From contig NZ_JAPSKE010000020.1 in NCBI RefSeq assembly GCF_031177825.1, forward strand, positions 1 through 64,000: a stretch of 64,000 nucleotides of DNA, given 5' to 3'. The notes beneath the pieces were generated by a model. It saw nothing but the letters and a program-made list of their open reading frames with translations, ran no database searches and was not told the origin of the DNA. Shown here in pieces: positions 1 through 9,440 of the stretch (its first letter is position 1; each line of letters starts with the position of its first letter). Made by a program: the position numbers and the translations under genes. The DNA comes from Paenibacillus sp. (GTDB taxonomy: Bacteria > Bacillota > Bacilli > Paenibacillales > YIM-B00363).

Positions 1-843
1 GGGCCGGCGGGCCCGATGGGACCGGAAGGGCCTGCGGGGCCGGCAGGAGCGACAGGGCCGGCAGGACCGGCGGGACCGGAAGGACCGGCGGGACCGGAAG
101 GGCCTGCGGGGCCGGTAGGGGCGACAGGGCCGACAGGGCCGGCAGGGCCGACGGGGCCGGCAGGACCGGCAGGGCCGGCAGGGCCGACGGGACCGGAAGG
201 GCCGGCGGGACCGGAAGGGCCTGCGGGGCCGGTAGGAGCGACAGGGCCGGCAGGGCCGACGGGGCCGGCAGGACCGGCAGGGCCGGCAGGGCCGACGGGG
301 CCGACGGGGCCGGCAGGGCCGGCAGGGCCGACAGGGCCGACGGGGCCGGCAGGGCCGACGGGAGCAACAGGACCGACAGGTCCAGCAGGTCCGACAGGTC
401 CGGCGGGACCGGCAGGAGGAGTATTAAGCTTTGCAGATTTCTATGCTTTGATGCCTCCTGACAATGCTGTGCCCGTTCCTGCGGGTGGAGACGTAGATTT
501 TCCGAGGGACGGCCCTAATAGCGGGAGCGGCATTGTCCGTGCGGGTGCGGATTCATTTATCCTGGAGGAAATAGGAACATACCAGGTGATGTTTCAGGTG
601 AGCGTGACCGAACCGGGGCAGCTGATCTTAACTCTTAATGGCATAGACTTAGAATATACGGTGGTTGGGCGAGCAACGGGTACTTCACAAATCGTGGGGA
701 TGGCTCTTGTGCAAACGACAGTCGGCGATTCCGTACTCACTGTACGAAATCCTGCGGGCAACACTCCCGCATTGACGATCACCCCCCTCGCTGGCGGAAC
801 AAGACCTGTTTCGGCGCACCTTGTAATCATTCGAATCGCCTAA
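1..843 (+). CDS. Collagen-like exosporium/spore-surface protein, 5'-truncated by the window edge
   Basis: The reading frame is open from base 1, and the Gly-X-Y triplets already run at the edge, so the true start lies upstream; the ATG at 16 is just a Met inside the repeats. About 135 residues are uninterrupted GPA/GPT/GPE/GAT triplets, expected to form a collagen-type triple helix. They are followed by a ~140-residue globular tail starting with VLSFADFYALMPPDN, beta-rich and resembling the trimeric TNF/C1q-like head of Bacillus BclA-type exosporium glycoproteins. The many Thr residues in the triplets are typical O-glycosylation sites in that family. A role in the outermost spore layer is inferred from family and from the spore-forming host. 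No signal peptide can be judged because the N-terminus is missing. Confidence 0.8.
   Translation, partial: GPAGPMGPEGPAGPAGATGPAGPAGPEGPAGPEGPAGPVGATGPTGPAGPTGPAGPAGPAGPTGPEGPAGPEGPAGPVGATGPAGPTGPAGPAGPAGPTGPTGPAGPAGPTGPTGPAGPTGATGPTGPAGPTGPAGPAGGVLSFADFYALMPPDNAVPVPAGGDVDFPRDGPNSGSGIVRAGADSFILEEIGTYQVMFQVSVTEPGQLILTLNGIDLEYTVVGRATGTSQIVGMALVQTTVGDSVLTVRNPAGNTPALTITPLAGGTRPVSAHLVIIRIA
28..415 (+). repeat. Tandem GC-rich repeat encoding Gly-X-Y triplets
   Basis: The DNA consists of 9-bp units of the form GGNCCGNCN (GlyProX) with a higher-order duplication: the block starting at 91 recurs at 208, an offset of 117 bp (13 triplets), with only a few substitutions and one extra triplet. Such arrays expand and contract by slippage, so length polymorphism between strains is expected. 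Confidence 0.85.
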
Positions 844-868
844 CGCTCTCCTCCTTCTCCTTACCGAA

Positions 869-900
869 CCGGACAAATTGACTTCTGTCAATTTGTCCGG
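869..900 (+). terminator. Perfect 14-bp stem-loop after the collagen-like gene
   Basis: Bases 869-882 (CCGGACAAATTGAC) and 887-900 are perfect inverted repeats around a 4-base loop, 26 bases after the stop codon. There is no T-run on the + side, so it is either a weak terminator or an mRNA 3'-stabilising hairpin. The rest of 901-1011 shows nothing recognisable. Confidence 0.5.
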
Positions 901-1011
901 TAGGAAAGACGGCGGAGCAAAGAAAAAAACGATCCATTACATAATAAATCCTGTAAAGCATTCAACGGTAGTCCATTGGCATCGCGGACGGCGGCGTGAT
1001 ACGATAGGATC

Positions 1012-1440
1012 ATGATGAACGGGGGAACGAGAGTCAACCGAGACGAAATTCGGGTATTCGTGTACGGTACATTGCTGCGGAACGAGGCGAACCACCGAAG
1101 GTTGAAGGACGCCCGTCTAGCGGCGGATCAAGCACATGTGCAGGGCGCGCTCTACGACACCGGTCGAGGGTACCCCTCGATGGTTCTTCGATCGGACGGA
1201 GGTGCGGTTTGCGGGGAAATATACGAAGTCGACGAAGCTACCCTTCGATCTCTTGACGAACTGGAGGATTATTACGGACCTAATGACCCCCGCAACGAGT
1301 ACGAACGGGTGAAAGTCGTCGCGAAGACGAACCAAGGCGATGTGTCGGTATGGATCTATGTCTACGCGAAGGAACCGGCCGAAAGCGATCGCATCGTTAC
1401 GGGAGATTGGCGGGGCCATCGACGACGACGAGAATCCTAA
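1012..1440 (+). CDS. Gamma-glutamylcyclotransferase-like (GGCT/AIG2/YtfP) family protein
   Basis: This 142-residue protein has the family signature VFVYGTLLRNEANH near the N-terminus (the YGTL loop binds the gamma-glutamyl group) and an acidic stretch LDELEDYYGPND followed by a basic strand YERVKVV, matching the catalytic-Glu region of GGCT-like folds. The family cyclises gamma-glutamyl amines or amino acids to 5-oxoproline, though many bacterial members have no known substrate. Start choice is uncertain (ATG 1012 or 1015, weak AGGATC ribosome site). It is convergent with the SulP gene. The last ~10 residues are Arg-rich and atypical. Confidence 0.75.
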   Translation: MMNGGTRVNRDEIRVFVYGTLLRNEANHRRLKDARLAADQAHVQGALYDTGRGYPSMVLRSDGGAVCGEIYEVDEATLRSLDELEDYYGPNDPRNEYERVKVVAKTNQGDVSVWIYVYAKEPAESDRIVTGDWRGHRRRRES

Positions 1441-1447
1441 AACCGCG

Positions 1448-1480
1448 AAGGGCCGCTCCGCGATCGCTAGAGCAGCCCTT
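1448..1480. terminator. Convergent stem-loop between GGCT-like and SulP genes
   Basis: AAGGGCCGCTC (1448-1458) pairs with GAGCAGCCCTT (1470-1480) with one mismatch. It lies between two convergent genes. T-tracts are poor on both sides, so strength is uncertain. Confidence 0.4.
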
Positions 1481-1496
1481 CCCTTGTCCCAAAACT

Positions 1497-2954
<1,458 letters not shown>

Positions 2955-3033
2955 CAGCGAAGTCCTCTCTTTCTCATAGGTAGTTGTATGGCCTCCCACT
3001 CTCAGGTCGGCCGGGTCCGGTAGTAACAAAGGT

Positions 3034-3039
3034 TTATTA
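3034..3039 (-). promoter_or_regulatory. Putative -10 (TATAAT) for the SulP gene
   Basis: Read on the minus strand, a perfect TATAAT sits about 80 bases upstream of the proposed TTG start. No convincing -35 is seen at 16-18 bases. Confidence 0.4.
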
Positions 3040-3093
3040 TACATATGGAATTATGAGATGAATAGACTTTTCCAACTATTTTCGCCCCGGCAC

Positions 3094-3122
3094 TACAACT
3101 GCGGGTCAGAAAGAAGTATAAT
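3094..3122 (+). promoter_or_regulatory. Putative promoter of the RNase J gene
   Basis: TATAAT at 3117-3122 with a weak -35 (TACAAC, 3094-3099) 17 bases upstream. It gives a ~75-base leader before the ribosome site AAAGGAAG. Confidence 0.5.
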
Positions 3123-3199
3123 GGAAACGTTTGTATCCTTCATTTCGCCGCCAATCGGGCTTTACCGCCCTAAAAATATGATTATAAAGGAAGCAAAGC

Positions 3200-4963
3200 A
3201 TGAATCTAATCGCAGAAAGCAAACCGGAATCGACGAAGTCGTCGAAGAAGCGGCGCACGCCTTACGTGCAGATCTTCGCGCTCGGCGGCTTGGACGAAAT
3301 CGGGAAGAACATGTACGCGATCCAATACGGACGCGAAATTCTCGTCATCGATGCGGGCGTGAAGTTCCCGGGACCGGATATGCCCGGCGTCGACTACATC
3401 ATTCCGAACATTCGGTATTTGGTCGAGAACAAAGAGATGGTCAAAGCGATCATCCTGACGCACGGTCACGAAGACCACATCGGAGGGCTTCCCTTCGTGC
3501 TTCAACAGCTGAAGGTGCCGATCTACGGCGCATCGCTGACGATCGGCTTCGTTCGCGCGAAGCTGGAGGAGCATCACCTCGCGAAGCAGACCGAGCTGAA
3601 CATCATCGACGAGAATTCGACGATCCGGTTCGGCTCGATGAACGTCGAGTTTTTCCGCACGCACCACAGCATTCCGGACTCCTTGGGCATCGTCGTGCAA
3701 ACCCCGCAAGGCAACATCGTTCACACGGGCGACTTCAAGTTCGACATGACGCCGGTGGACAAGCCGACGGATTGGGGACGGCTCGCGGAGATCGGCCGCA
3801 AGGGCGTCCTGGCGCTGCTCGCGGACAGCACGAACAGCGAGAAGCCGGGGTATACGCCGTCCGAGAAGACGGTCGGGAAAGCCATTAAGGAGACGTTCAT
3901 CGGGTGTCGCGGCCGCATCTTGTTCGCGACGTTCGCTTCGAACGTGCACCGTCTGCAGCAGGTCGTGGAAGCGGCCGAGGCGACGGGCCGGCGCATCGCG
4001 ATCATCGGCCGAAGCATGGAGCGCGCGTTCCGCATCGGGCAAGAGCTCGGGTACATTCGCCTGGGCAAGGAGACGCTGATCGACGTCAATCAGATCGACC
4101 GTCATCCGGACCACAGCATCTGTATCATCTGCACCGGCAGCCAAGGCGAGCCGAACGCCGCGTTGACGCGCATCGCCAACGGTTCGCATCAGAAGGTGGC
4201 CATCTATCCGGACGACACGATCATCTTCTCGGCGTCCCCGATTCCGGGCAACACGCAGAACGTGAATCGCAGCATCGACCGTCTTCTCCGCGCGGGCGCG
4301 GAGGTCATCTCCGGTTCGATCATGGACATTCACGCGTCGGGTCACGGCTGCCGCGAAGACTTGAAGCTGATGCATTCGTTCCTGCGTCCGACGTATTTCA
4401 TGCCGATTCACGGCGAGCATCGGATGCTGGTTACGCACGGCATGCTCGCGGAGGAAATCGGCATGGACCGCGCGAACATCTTCGTCATGGACAACGGGCA
4501 GACGCTCAACGTCTCGCGGCGGATGGCACGCCTCGGCAAGCCGATCCACGCGGGCGCCGTGTTGGTCAAAGGCGGCACGATCAGCGAATGGGAGAGCTCG
4601 GTGACGGAGGAACGCCGCCAACTGGCGGACAGCGGCGTCATTATCGTCAACGTCGTCGTCGATTCGTCGCAGAACAAGATGCTGGCGGGGCCGGATCTCG
4701 TCACGAGAGGGTTCATCTACGTGCGCGAGGCGGGCGATATTATCTCGCAGGCGACTCGCGTGCTGAAGCGTTCGGTGGCGAAGCTGCAGAAGAAAGAGAA
4801 GTTCCACCGCAGAGGCTGGGAGGAATCGATCTCCAAGACGTTGTCTTCGTATTTCGAGACGACGATGGGGCGTTCTCCGCTCGTCCTGCCGGTATTGATG
4901 GACGTGAAGGGCAAGCGGGAAACCGCGGCGAAAGAACCTACGGAAACGGTCATCGAAGCGTAA
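3200..4963 (+). CDS. rnj: Ribonuclease J (metallo-beta-lactamase/beta-CASP RNase)
   Basis: At 587 residues it has the typical RNase J length: a metallo-beta-lactamase domain with the zinc motif HGHEDHIGG at residues 88-96, an inserted beta-CASP domain (ATFASNVHRLQQ, SGHGCREDL, PIHGEHRML) and a C-terminal domain. RNase J is a dual 5'-3' exo- and endoribonuclease central to mRNA decay and rRNA/sRNA processing in Bacillota, acting in the cytoplasm within degradosome-like assemblies. AAGGAAG lies 8 bases before the ATG. A Ser/Lys-rich 20-residue N-terminal extension precedes the first strand. Whether it is the RnjA or RnjB paralogue cannot be settled here; residue patterns look closer to RnjA. 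Confidence 0.95.
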   Translation: MNLIAESKPESTKSSKKRRTPYVQIFALGGLDEIGKNMYAIQYGREILVIDAGVKFPGPDMPGVDYIIPNIRYLVENKEMVKAIILTHGHEDHIGGLPFVLQQLKVPIYGASLTIGFVRAKLEEHHLAKQTELNIIDENSTIRFGSMNVEFFRTHHSIPDSLGIVVQTPQGNIVHTGDFKFDMTPVDKPTDWGRLAEIGRKGVLALLADSTNSEKPGYTPSEKTVGKAIKETFIGCRGRILFATFASNVHRLQQVVEAAEATGRRIAIIGRSMERAFRIGQELGYIRLGKETLIDVNQIDRHPDHSICIICTGSQGEPNAALTRIANGSHQKVAIYPDDTIIFSASPIPGNTQNVNRSIDRLLRAGAEVISGSIMDIHASGHGCREDLKLMHSFLRPTYFMPIHGEHRMLVTHGMLAEEIGMDRANIFVMDNGQTLNVSRRMARLGKPIHAGAVLVKGGTISEWESSVTEERRQLADSGVIIVNVVVDSSQNKMLAGPDLVTRGFIYVREAGDIISQATRVLKRSVAKLQKKEKFHRRGWEESISKTLSSYFETTMGRSPLVLPVLMDVKGKRETAAKEPTETVIEA

Positions 4964-4978
4964 TACGAATAGCATCGG

Positions 4979-5014
4979 ACAATCGCTCGCCGTCGGTCGA
5001 CGGCGGGCGATTGT
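4979..5014 (+). terminator. Stem-loop after RNase J gene
   Basis: A 16-bp stem (4979-4994 with 4999-5014, one G:U pair) closes a 4-base loop 15 bases after the stop codon. The following T-content is modest. Confidence 0.65.
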
Positions 5015-5064
5015 CGTTACGGTTGACCCTCGGGCATCGTTGCAATACAATGAGTGTAATATTC

Positions 5065-5078
5065 TCATTAATGATAAC
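5065..5078 (+). promoter_or_regulatory. Palindromic operator-like site upstream of the HTH regulator
   Basis: TCATTAATGA (5065-5074) is a perfect palindrome and extends to TCATTAATGATAAC. It closely matches TCATTATTGATAAT at 6672-6685 in the hydrolase/ABC promoter region (12 of 14 bases), suggesting that both are bound by the regulator encoded at 5105. Confidence 0.4.
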
Positions 5079-5104
5079 GGTAGATGGAATAGGGGGGACC
5101 ATTC

Positions 5105-5632
5105 ATGTCGGAGCAAAAGGCGGACCTGATTCTTCATCCTGTGCGCATGCGCATCATCCAGTGCTTGATCGGCGGCGCGCCGAAGTCGGCTCAGCAGCTG
5201 CAAGAGCTGCTGCCCGACGTGCCGCAGGCGACGCTGTACCGGCACCTGAAGAAGCTCAGCGACGCGAATATGCTCGCGATCGCCGAGGAGCGGCCGAACC
5301 GGGGCACGGTGGAGCGGTGGTACACGCTGCCCGAGCGGGCGGCCGAGCTGACGGCGGACGATCTAAGGGCGGCGTCCCCGGAGGATCACCTAGCCTTCTT
5401 TATGAAGTTCGCGTCGCACTTGATCGGGCAATACGGCCGATACGTGCGCAAGCCCGGGCTGGACTTGCTCGCGGACGGCGTCTCGTACCGGCAGATCGCG
5501 CTGCAGCTGAGCGACGAGGAGCATCTGCGGCTGCTCGCTTCGATCCGCGAGCTGTTCGCCGAGGCGGCACGGAACGAGCCTTCGCCGGAGCGGAGAAACC
5601 GGGTGTATTCGGTCATCGCGTTCCCGGAATAA
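5105..5632 (+). CDS. ArsR-like winged-helix transcriptional regulator
   Basis: 175 residues. The N-terminal ~90 form a winged helix of the ArsR/YxaD kind: LILHPVRMRIIQCLIGG, the recognition helix PQATLYRHLKKLSDANML, and a wing RGTVERWYTL. The C-terminal half is helical (FFMKFASHLIGQYGRYV) and probably dimerises or senses a ligand; no metal-binding Cys cluster is visible. GGGGGG lies 7-8 bases before the ATG. It is convergent with a hydrolase whose promoter region, shared with an ABC exporter, carries the same palindrome as this gene's own upstream region, so autoregulation plus control of those neighbours is inferred. Confidence 0.75.
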   Translation: MSEQKADLILHPVRMRIIQCLIGGAPKSAQQLQELLPDVPQATLYRHLKKLSDANMLAIAEERPNRGTVERWYTLPERAAELTADDLRAASPEDHLAFFMKFASHLIGQYGRYVRKPGLDLLADGVSYRQIALQLSDEEHLRLLASIRELFAEAARNEPSPERRNRVYSVIAFPE

Positions 5633-5638
5633 CCCGAA

Positions 5639-5676
5639 AGAAGAGCGGGGCGGGGATTACCTCGCCTCGCTCTTCC
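5639..5676. terminator. Convergent stem-loop, overlapping the hydrolase 3' end
   Basis: GAAGAGCGGGGCGGGG (5639-5654) pairs with CCTCGCCTCGCTCTTC (5661-5676) with two mismatches. The downstream arm lies inside the last codons of the minus-strand hydrolase. T-tracts are weak. Confidence 0.4.
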
Positions 5677-6622
5677 ATGCGTTCAGCCATCGGGAGACGG
5701 CCGCTGTCAATTCCGGTTCGATCGGACGCTTCACTTGGTTCTTGTAGTCCTTCAAGATGACGCTGAATCGCAGGTCCTTGTCCGTCTTTCGGAGCAGGTG
5801 CGTCATATCCTCGATCACGAGCGTCTCGCACGGCCCTTGGACCAGATCGCGAAGGCCGTACACGTCGTCCTTCTTCACTTGGACGTCCTTATCGCCGACG
5901 ATCGCGAGCACGGGGCAGGCGATCTCGCGAAGAAGCACCCGCACGTCGTACCGTTCGTGGTCGCGCTGCCACTTGGCGTTAATCTTCTTGCCTTTGTATT
6001 TGACGACAGGGGCGTCGGAGCCGCGGATGGCCGCGATCATCTCGTCGTTCATCTTCGCGATCTTGTTCTCGACCTTGAGCAAGCGAACGAGCCAGCCGGA
6101 GAAGCCCTTCATCCCGCGCAGCTCCTCGTACATCTGCTCCCGCTGCCAGGCCGTCGTATCCGGCAGCGGCTCGGCGGTCGGCGCGAGCAGGATCATGCCC
6201 TGAACCGGAACGCGGACGTGGACCGCCGGGGCGATCATGCTGCCTTCGCTGTGGCCGAGCAGCACGACGCGCTCAGGATCGAGTTCCGCGCGGGACTTCG
6301 CGTACCGCACCGCGGCTTCCGCGTCGTCGACGAGGTCGAAGAAGCCCGCTTCGAGGAAGCTGCCGCCGCTTCGGCCGACGCCTCGCTTGTCGTAGCGCAG
6401 CGTCGCGAAGCCGAGGGAGGCGATAGGATCGCTAAGCTCCTTGAAGGCGTTGATGCGCAGCCGCTTCGAGTTTTCGTCGCGATCGAGATCGCCGCTGCCG
6501 TGCACCATGACGACGACGGGAACCTTCGAATCGCTCGAGGCATCGGCCGGGAGCGCGAGCGTCGCGGCGAGGGGGAACGCCGCGGGAAGGGACACTTCTT
6601 GTTCATGGAAGCTAGCGTTCAT
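5657..6622 (-). CDS. Alpha/beta-hydrolase (serine hydrolase/acylaminoacyl-peptidase-like)
   Basis: 321 residues with the alpha/beta-hydrolase layout: oxyanion strand VVVMVHGSGDLDRDEN, nucleophile elbow GHSEGS, a helical lid rich in Lys/Met, an acid region (AIVGDKDVQVK) and a late His (IEDMTHLLRK). No signal peptide, so it should act in the cytoplasm. Substrate unknown. The start at 6622 is preceded by AAGGAT 8 bases upstream; an ATG 69 bases further up overlaps the promoter palindrome. It is divergent from the ABC exporter at 6720, so the two may be co-regulated, for example in detoxification. Confidence 0.8.
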   Translation of the reverse strand: MNASFHEQEVSLPAAFPLAATLALPADASSDSKVPVVVMVHGSGDLDRDENSKRLRINAFKELSDPIASLGFATLRYDKRGVGRSGGSFLEAGFFDLVDDAEAAVRYAKSRAELDPERVVLLGHSEGSMIAPAVHVRVPVQGMILLAPTAEPLPDTTAWQREQMYEELRGMKGFSGWLVRLLKVENKIAKMNDEMIAAIRGSDAPVVKYKGKKINAKWQRDHERYDVRVLLREIACPVLAIVGDKDVQVKKDDVYGLRDLVQGPCETLVIEDMTHLLRKTDKDLRFSVILKDYKNQVKRPIEPELTAAVSRWLNAWKSEAR

Positions 6623-6660
6623 GACGGGACATCCTTTTCGATAGGGAATAAGTTCGGAAT

Positions 6661-6685
6661 TGATTATATTATCATTATTGATAAT
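6661..6685. promoter_or_regulatory. Divergent promoter/operator between hydrolase and ABC exporter
   Basis: TTATCA-TTAT-TGATAA (6669-6684) is a perfect 6-4-6 inverted repeat in an AT-rich 30-bp island that stands out in this GC-rich window. An overlapping TGATTAT-ATTATCA is also near-palindromic. The half-sites recall Fur-type boxes, but the best local match is the palindrome at 5065. Confidence 0.5.
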
Positions 6686-6719
6686 AAACAAACGATTGTC
6701 AAGCGTCGGAGGGAATGAA

Positions 6720-8438
6720 ATGGGGATGTTACGTCGGTTTTTTTCGTATTATCGGCCTTATAAAACGTTGTTCTTCGTTGACTTCTCTTGCGCGGTCGTC
6801 GCGGCGGTGCTGGAGCTCGGATTTCCGCTCGCGGTCAATCAGGTCGTCGACCGGCTGCTTCCCAGCGGGAATTGGCAGGTTATCTTCTGGGCGTGCCTCG
6901 GGTTGCTTGCGCTGTATTTGATCTCGATGTTCCTGAACTTCATTGTGATCTACTGGGGGCATAAGCTCGGCATCAACATCGAGACGGATATGCGCAAGGC
7001 GCTGTACGCGCATATGCAGAAGCTGTCGTTCCGATTTTTCGACAACAACAAGACCGGGCATATGATTTCCAGGCTGACGACGGACTTGTTCGAGATCGGC
7101 GAGGTGGCGCATCACGGGCCCGAGGACTTGTTCATCGCGATTATGACGCTGATGGGCGCTTTCGTGCTTATGCTGTTTCTGAATTGGAAGCTGGCGCTGC
7201 TGACGTTCGCGATCATTCCGATCATTATGTGGCTCGTCATCGTCGCGAACAAGCGGATGACGAAGGCGGTCGACCGGATGTACCGGGATATCGCCGACTT
7301 CAACGCGCGGGTCGAGGACAGCATCGGCGGCATTCGCGTCGTGCAGGCGTTCGCGAACGAGCGGCACGAGAAGAAGCTGTTCGACGTGAACAACTTGCGC
7401 TTCCGCGACGCGAAGATTTTGCAGTATAAAATCATGGGCGTGAACCTGTCGATCAGTTATTTATTGATGCGGTTCGTGTCCGTGTTCGTTCTGGTCAGCG
7501 GCTCGTACTTCGTCATCGAGGGCGAGCTGAGCGCGGGCGAATTCGTAGGATTCATCCTGTTGACGAACGTGTTCTTCCGGCCGATCGAGAAAATCAACGC
7601 GATCATCGAAAGCTATCCGAAGGGAATCGCCGGGTTTAAGCGGTTCATGGAAATCATGGAGACGGCGCCGGACGTGGCGGACGCGCCGAACGCGGTCGCC
7701 GTAGGGAAGCTGCGCGGCGACATTCGGTACGAGGGTGTGTCGTTCGGGTACGAGGGGCAGCGGAACGTGCTGAGCGGCATCGACTTATCGATTCGCGCGG
7801 GCGAGACGATCGCCTTCGTCGGCCCTTCGGGCGCCGGCAAGACGACGCTGTGCAGTCTGCTGCCTAGGTTCTATGACGCGAGCGAAGGCCGTATTACGAT
7901 CGACGGCATGGACATTCGGGACATGACGCTCGAGTCGCTGCGGCGGAATATCGGGGTCGTGCAGCAGGACGTGTTTTTGTTCTCGGGGACGCTTCGGGAA
8001 AATATTTCGTACGGTAAGCTCGGCGCCTCCGAGGAGGAGCTGCTCGAGGCGGCGCGGCGGGCGCGGCTCGAGCAGTTCATTCAAGCGCAGCCGCTCGGGC
8101 TCGACACGGTCGTCGGCGAACGCGGCGTGAAGCTGTCCGGCGGTCAGAAGCAGCGGCTCGCCATCGCGCGGATGTTCCTGAAGAATCCGCCGATCCTGAT
8201 TTTGGACGAAGCGACGTCCGCGCTCGACACGGAGACGGAAGCGGCGATCCAGCAGTCGCTCGCCGAGCTGTCCGAGGGTCGGACGACGCTCGTCATCGCG
8301 CATCGGTTGGCCACGATCAAGCACGCGGACCGGATCGTCGTCGTCACGGAGGACGGCATCGCGGAGCAGGGGCGGCACGAGGAGCTGCTGGCGACGGGCG
8401 GCGTCTACAGCCGCTTGCACCAGGCGCAGTTCGGGTAA
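6720..8438 (+). CDS. ABC exporter, fused permease-ATPase (lipid/multidrug half-transporter)
   Basis: 572 residues: an N-terminal exporter domain with six membrane helices (MLRRFFSYYRPYKTLFF onward) and a C-terminal nucleotide-binding domain with Walker A GPSGAGKTT, signature LSGGQ, Walker B LILDEATSALD and switch IAHRLATI. All catalytic residues, including the Walker B Glu, are present, so it should work as a homodimer exporting a hydrophobic compound. Start at ATG 6720 (GGAGGG 5-7 bases upstream); an earlier ATG at 6660 lies in the promoter palindrome. Substrate not deducible. Confidence 0.9.
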   Translation: MGMLRRFFSYYRPYKTLFFVDFSCAVVAAVLELGFPLAVNQVVDRLLPSGNWQVIFWACLGLLALYLISMFLNFIVIYWGHKLGINIETDMRKALYAHMQKLSFRFFDNNKTGHMISRLTTDLFEIGEVAHHGPEDLFIAIMTLMGAFVLMLFLNWKLALLTFAIIPIIMWLVIVANKRMTKAVDRMYRDIADFNARVEDSIGGIRVVQAFANERHEKKLFDVNNLRFRDAKILQYKIMGVNLSISYLLMRFVSVFVLVSGSYFVIEGELSAGEFVGFILLTNVFFRPIEKINAIIESYPKGIAGFKRFMEIMETAPDVADAPNAVAVGKLRGDIRYEGVSFGYEGQRNVLSGIDLSIRAGETIAFVGPSGAGKTTLCSLLPRFYDASEGRITIDGMDIRDMTLESLRRNIGVVQQDVFLFSGTLRENISYGKLGASEEELLEAARRARLEQFIQAQPLGLDTVVGERGVKLSGGQKQRLAIARMFLKNPPILILDEATSALDTETEAAIQQSLAELSEGRTTLVIAHRLATIKHADRIVVVTEDGIAEQGRHEELLATGGVYSRLHQAQFG

Positions 8439-8453
8439 GGCGCGGGCCGAAAC

Positions 8454-8526
8454 GGAAAACCTCCCTCATCATCGAACGATTCCGGCCGATTTCGGTCGAA
8501 TTCGGGGAATTAGAGGGAGGTTTTCC
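8454..8526. terminator. Bidirectional terminator (shared repeat, copy 1)
   Basis: GGAAAACCTCCCTC (8454-8467) and GAGGGAGGTTTTCC (8513-8526) are perfect inverted repeats of 14 bp flanking a 45-base loop. Each strand ends in a T-run after the G-rich arm. It sits between two convergent genes, and its right arm encodes the C-terminus of the downstream hydrolase. An almost identical element occurs at 57834-57906. Confidence 0.75.
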
Positions 8527-9388
8527 CGTCGAAGGGGCGGTCGGCCCATGCGAGCAGCCGGTCGACGGCCGCGTCGAAGACGGGATACGGCAGGATGTGG
8601 CCGAGCCCCTCGTACAGATGCAGGTCGAACGGCGCGTCGAGCGCCTTGAGCCGCTCGACCATCGAGAGACCGTGGCCGACGTCGACCTGCACGTCGATCG
8701 TGCCGTGCACGACGAGCGTCGGACCGCGCAGCCGCTCGGCGAGATGAAGCGGCGACCGCTCGCGGAACGCCTCGGGGCGCTTGGTCGGCGTGCCGCCAAG
8801 GATGCGCTTCAGCGTGCGGCGGAGATCGACGCGCTCCTCGTACGTGCGGGCGAGGTCGGCGACGCCGCCCCACAGAACGAGGCCGCGGATGTCGTCCGGC
8901 ATCGCGGCCGCGGTCAGCGCGGCGTTGATCGAGCCGCGGGAGAAGCCGAGCAGCGTAATGCGGCTCGCGTCGACGAACGGAAGCGTCCGCAGCAGACGGA
9001 TCGCGGCGTGCACGTCCTCGCGGTCGGCGCCGCCGAATTCGTCGCGGCCTTCGCCGCCTTCGTTGCCCCGGTAGCACGGGGCGAAGCAGACGAAGCCGCG
9101 GCTCGCGAACGCGTCGACCCAGTGCGGGCGCACGCGCCCGAAGCCGCCGACGCCGCCGCGGCAATACACGAGCGCCGGATACGCCGCCGGGCGATGCGAG
9201 CTCGACGGCCGACCGGAGCGGATCGAGGCGGCGACGAGCTCGACCGGCAGCGCCTCGAACGGGACGTTATGATAATCGGCTATGTAAGATTGCAGCGCGT
9301 CCAAGTCGAGCGGGGGGCAGCCGGGCGGCAGCCCGAGATAGCCCTTCACCTTGTACGCGTCGGAATAATACGTCACATGCGCAAGCAT
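8510..9388 (-). CDS. Alpha/beta-hydrolase, prolyl-oligopeptidase/dienelactone-hydrolase type
   Basis: 292 residues. Strand PALVYCRGGVGGFG begins the fold, the nucleophile elbow is GFSRG within ITLLGFSRGSINAAL, and VVHGTIDVQVDVGH and GLGHILPYP supply the expected Asp and His regions. An N-terminal ~80 residues (YSDAYKVKGYLGLP) resemble the lead-in of peptidase S9-like esterases. Cytoplasmic; substrate unknown. Start ATG 9388 has AGGAGG 10 bases upstream. The final residues (FDGKTSL) are encoded inside the shared terminator repeat, suggesting that the stop codon and terminator have merged. Confidence 0.85.
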   Translation of the reverse strand: MLAHVTYYSDAYKVKGYLGLPPGCPPLDLDALQSYIADYHNVPFEALPVELVAASIRSGRPSSSHRPAAYPALVYCRGGVGGFGRVRPHWVDAFASRGFVCFAPCYRGNEGGEGRDEFGGADREDVHAAIRLLRTLPFVDASRITLLGFSRGSINAALTAAAMPDDIRGLVLWGGVADLARTYEERVDLRRTLKRILGGTPTKRPEAFRERSPLHLAERLRGPTLVVHGTIDVQVDVGHGLSMVERLKALDAPFDLHLYEGLGHILPYPVFDAAVDRLLAWADRPFDGKTSL

Positions 9389-9440
9389 TTTCGGAACGCC
9401 TCCTAGGGCGGGAAATAAGCGCGGCGGGGTCATGACGAAG

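Noticed and set aside
28..415. CRISPR-like or minisatellite array
   Set aside because: Units are 9-bp codon triplets with no spacers; they encode collagen repeats.
3206..5245. A 679-codon open frame on the minus strand opposite RNase J
   Set aside because: Arg/Asp/His-rich antisense shadow of a GC-rich gene; no ribosome site, no domain, and RNase J on the + strand is unambiguous.
6661..6685. Fur box in the hydrolase/ABC divergent promoter
   Set aside because: The half-sites resemble Fur boxes but lack the 7-1-7 spacing, and the closer match is the palindrome at 5065; no iron genes are nearby.
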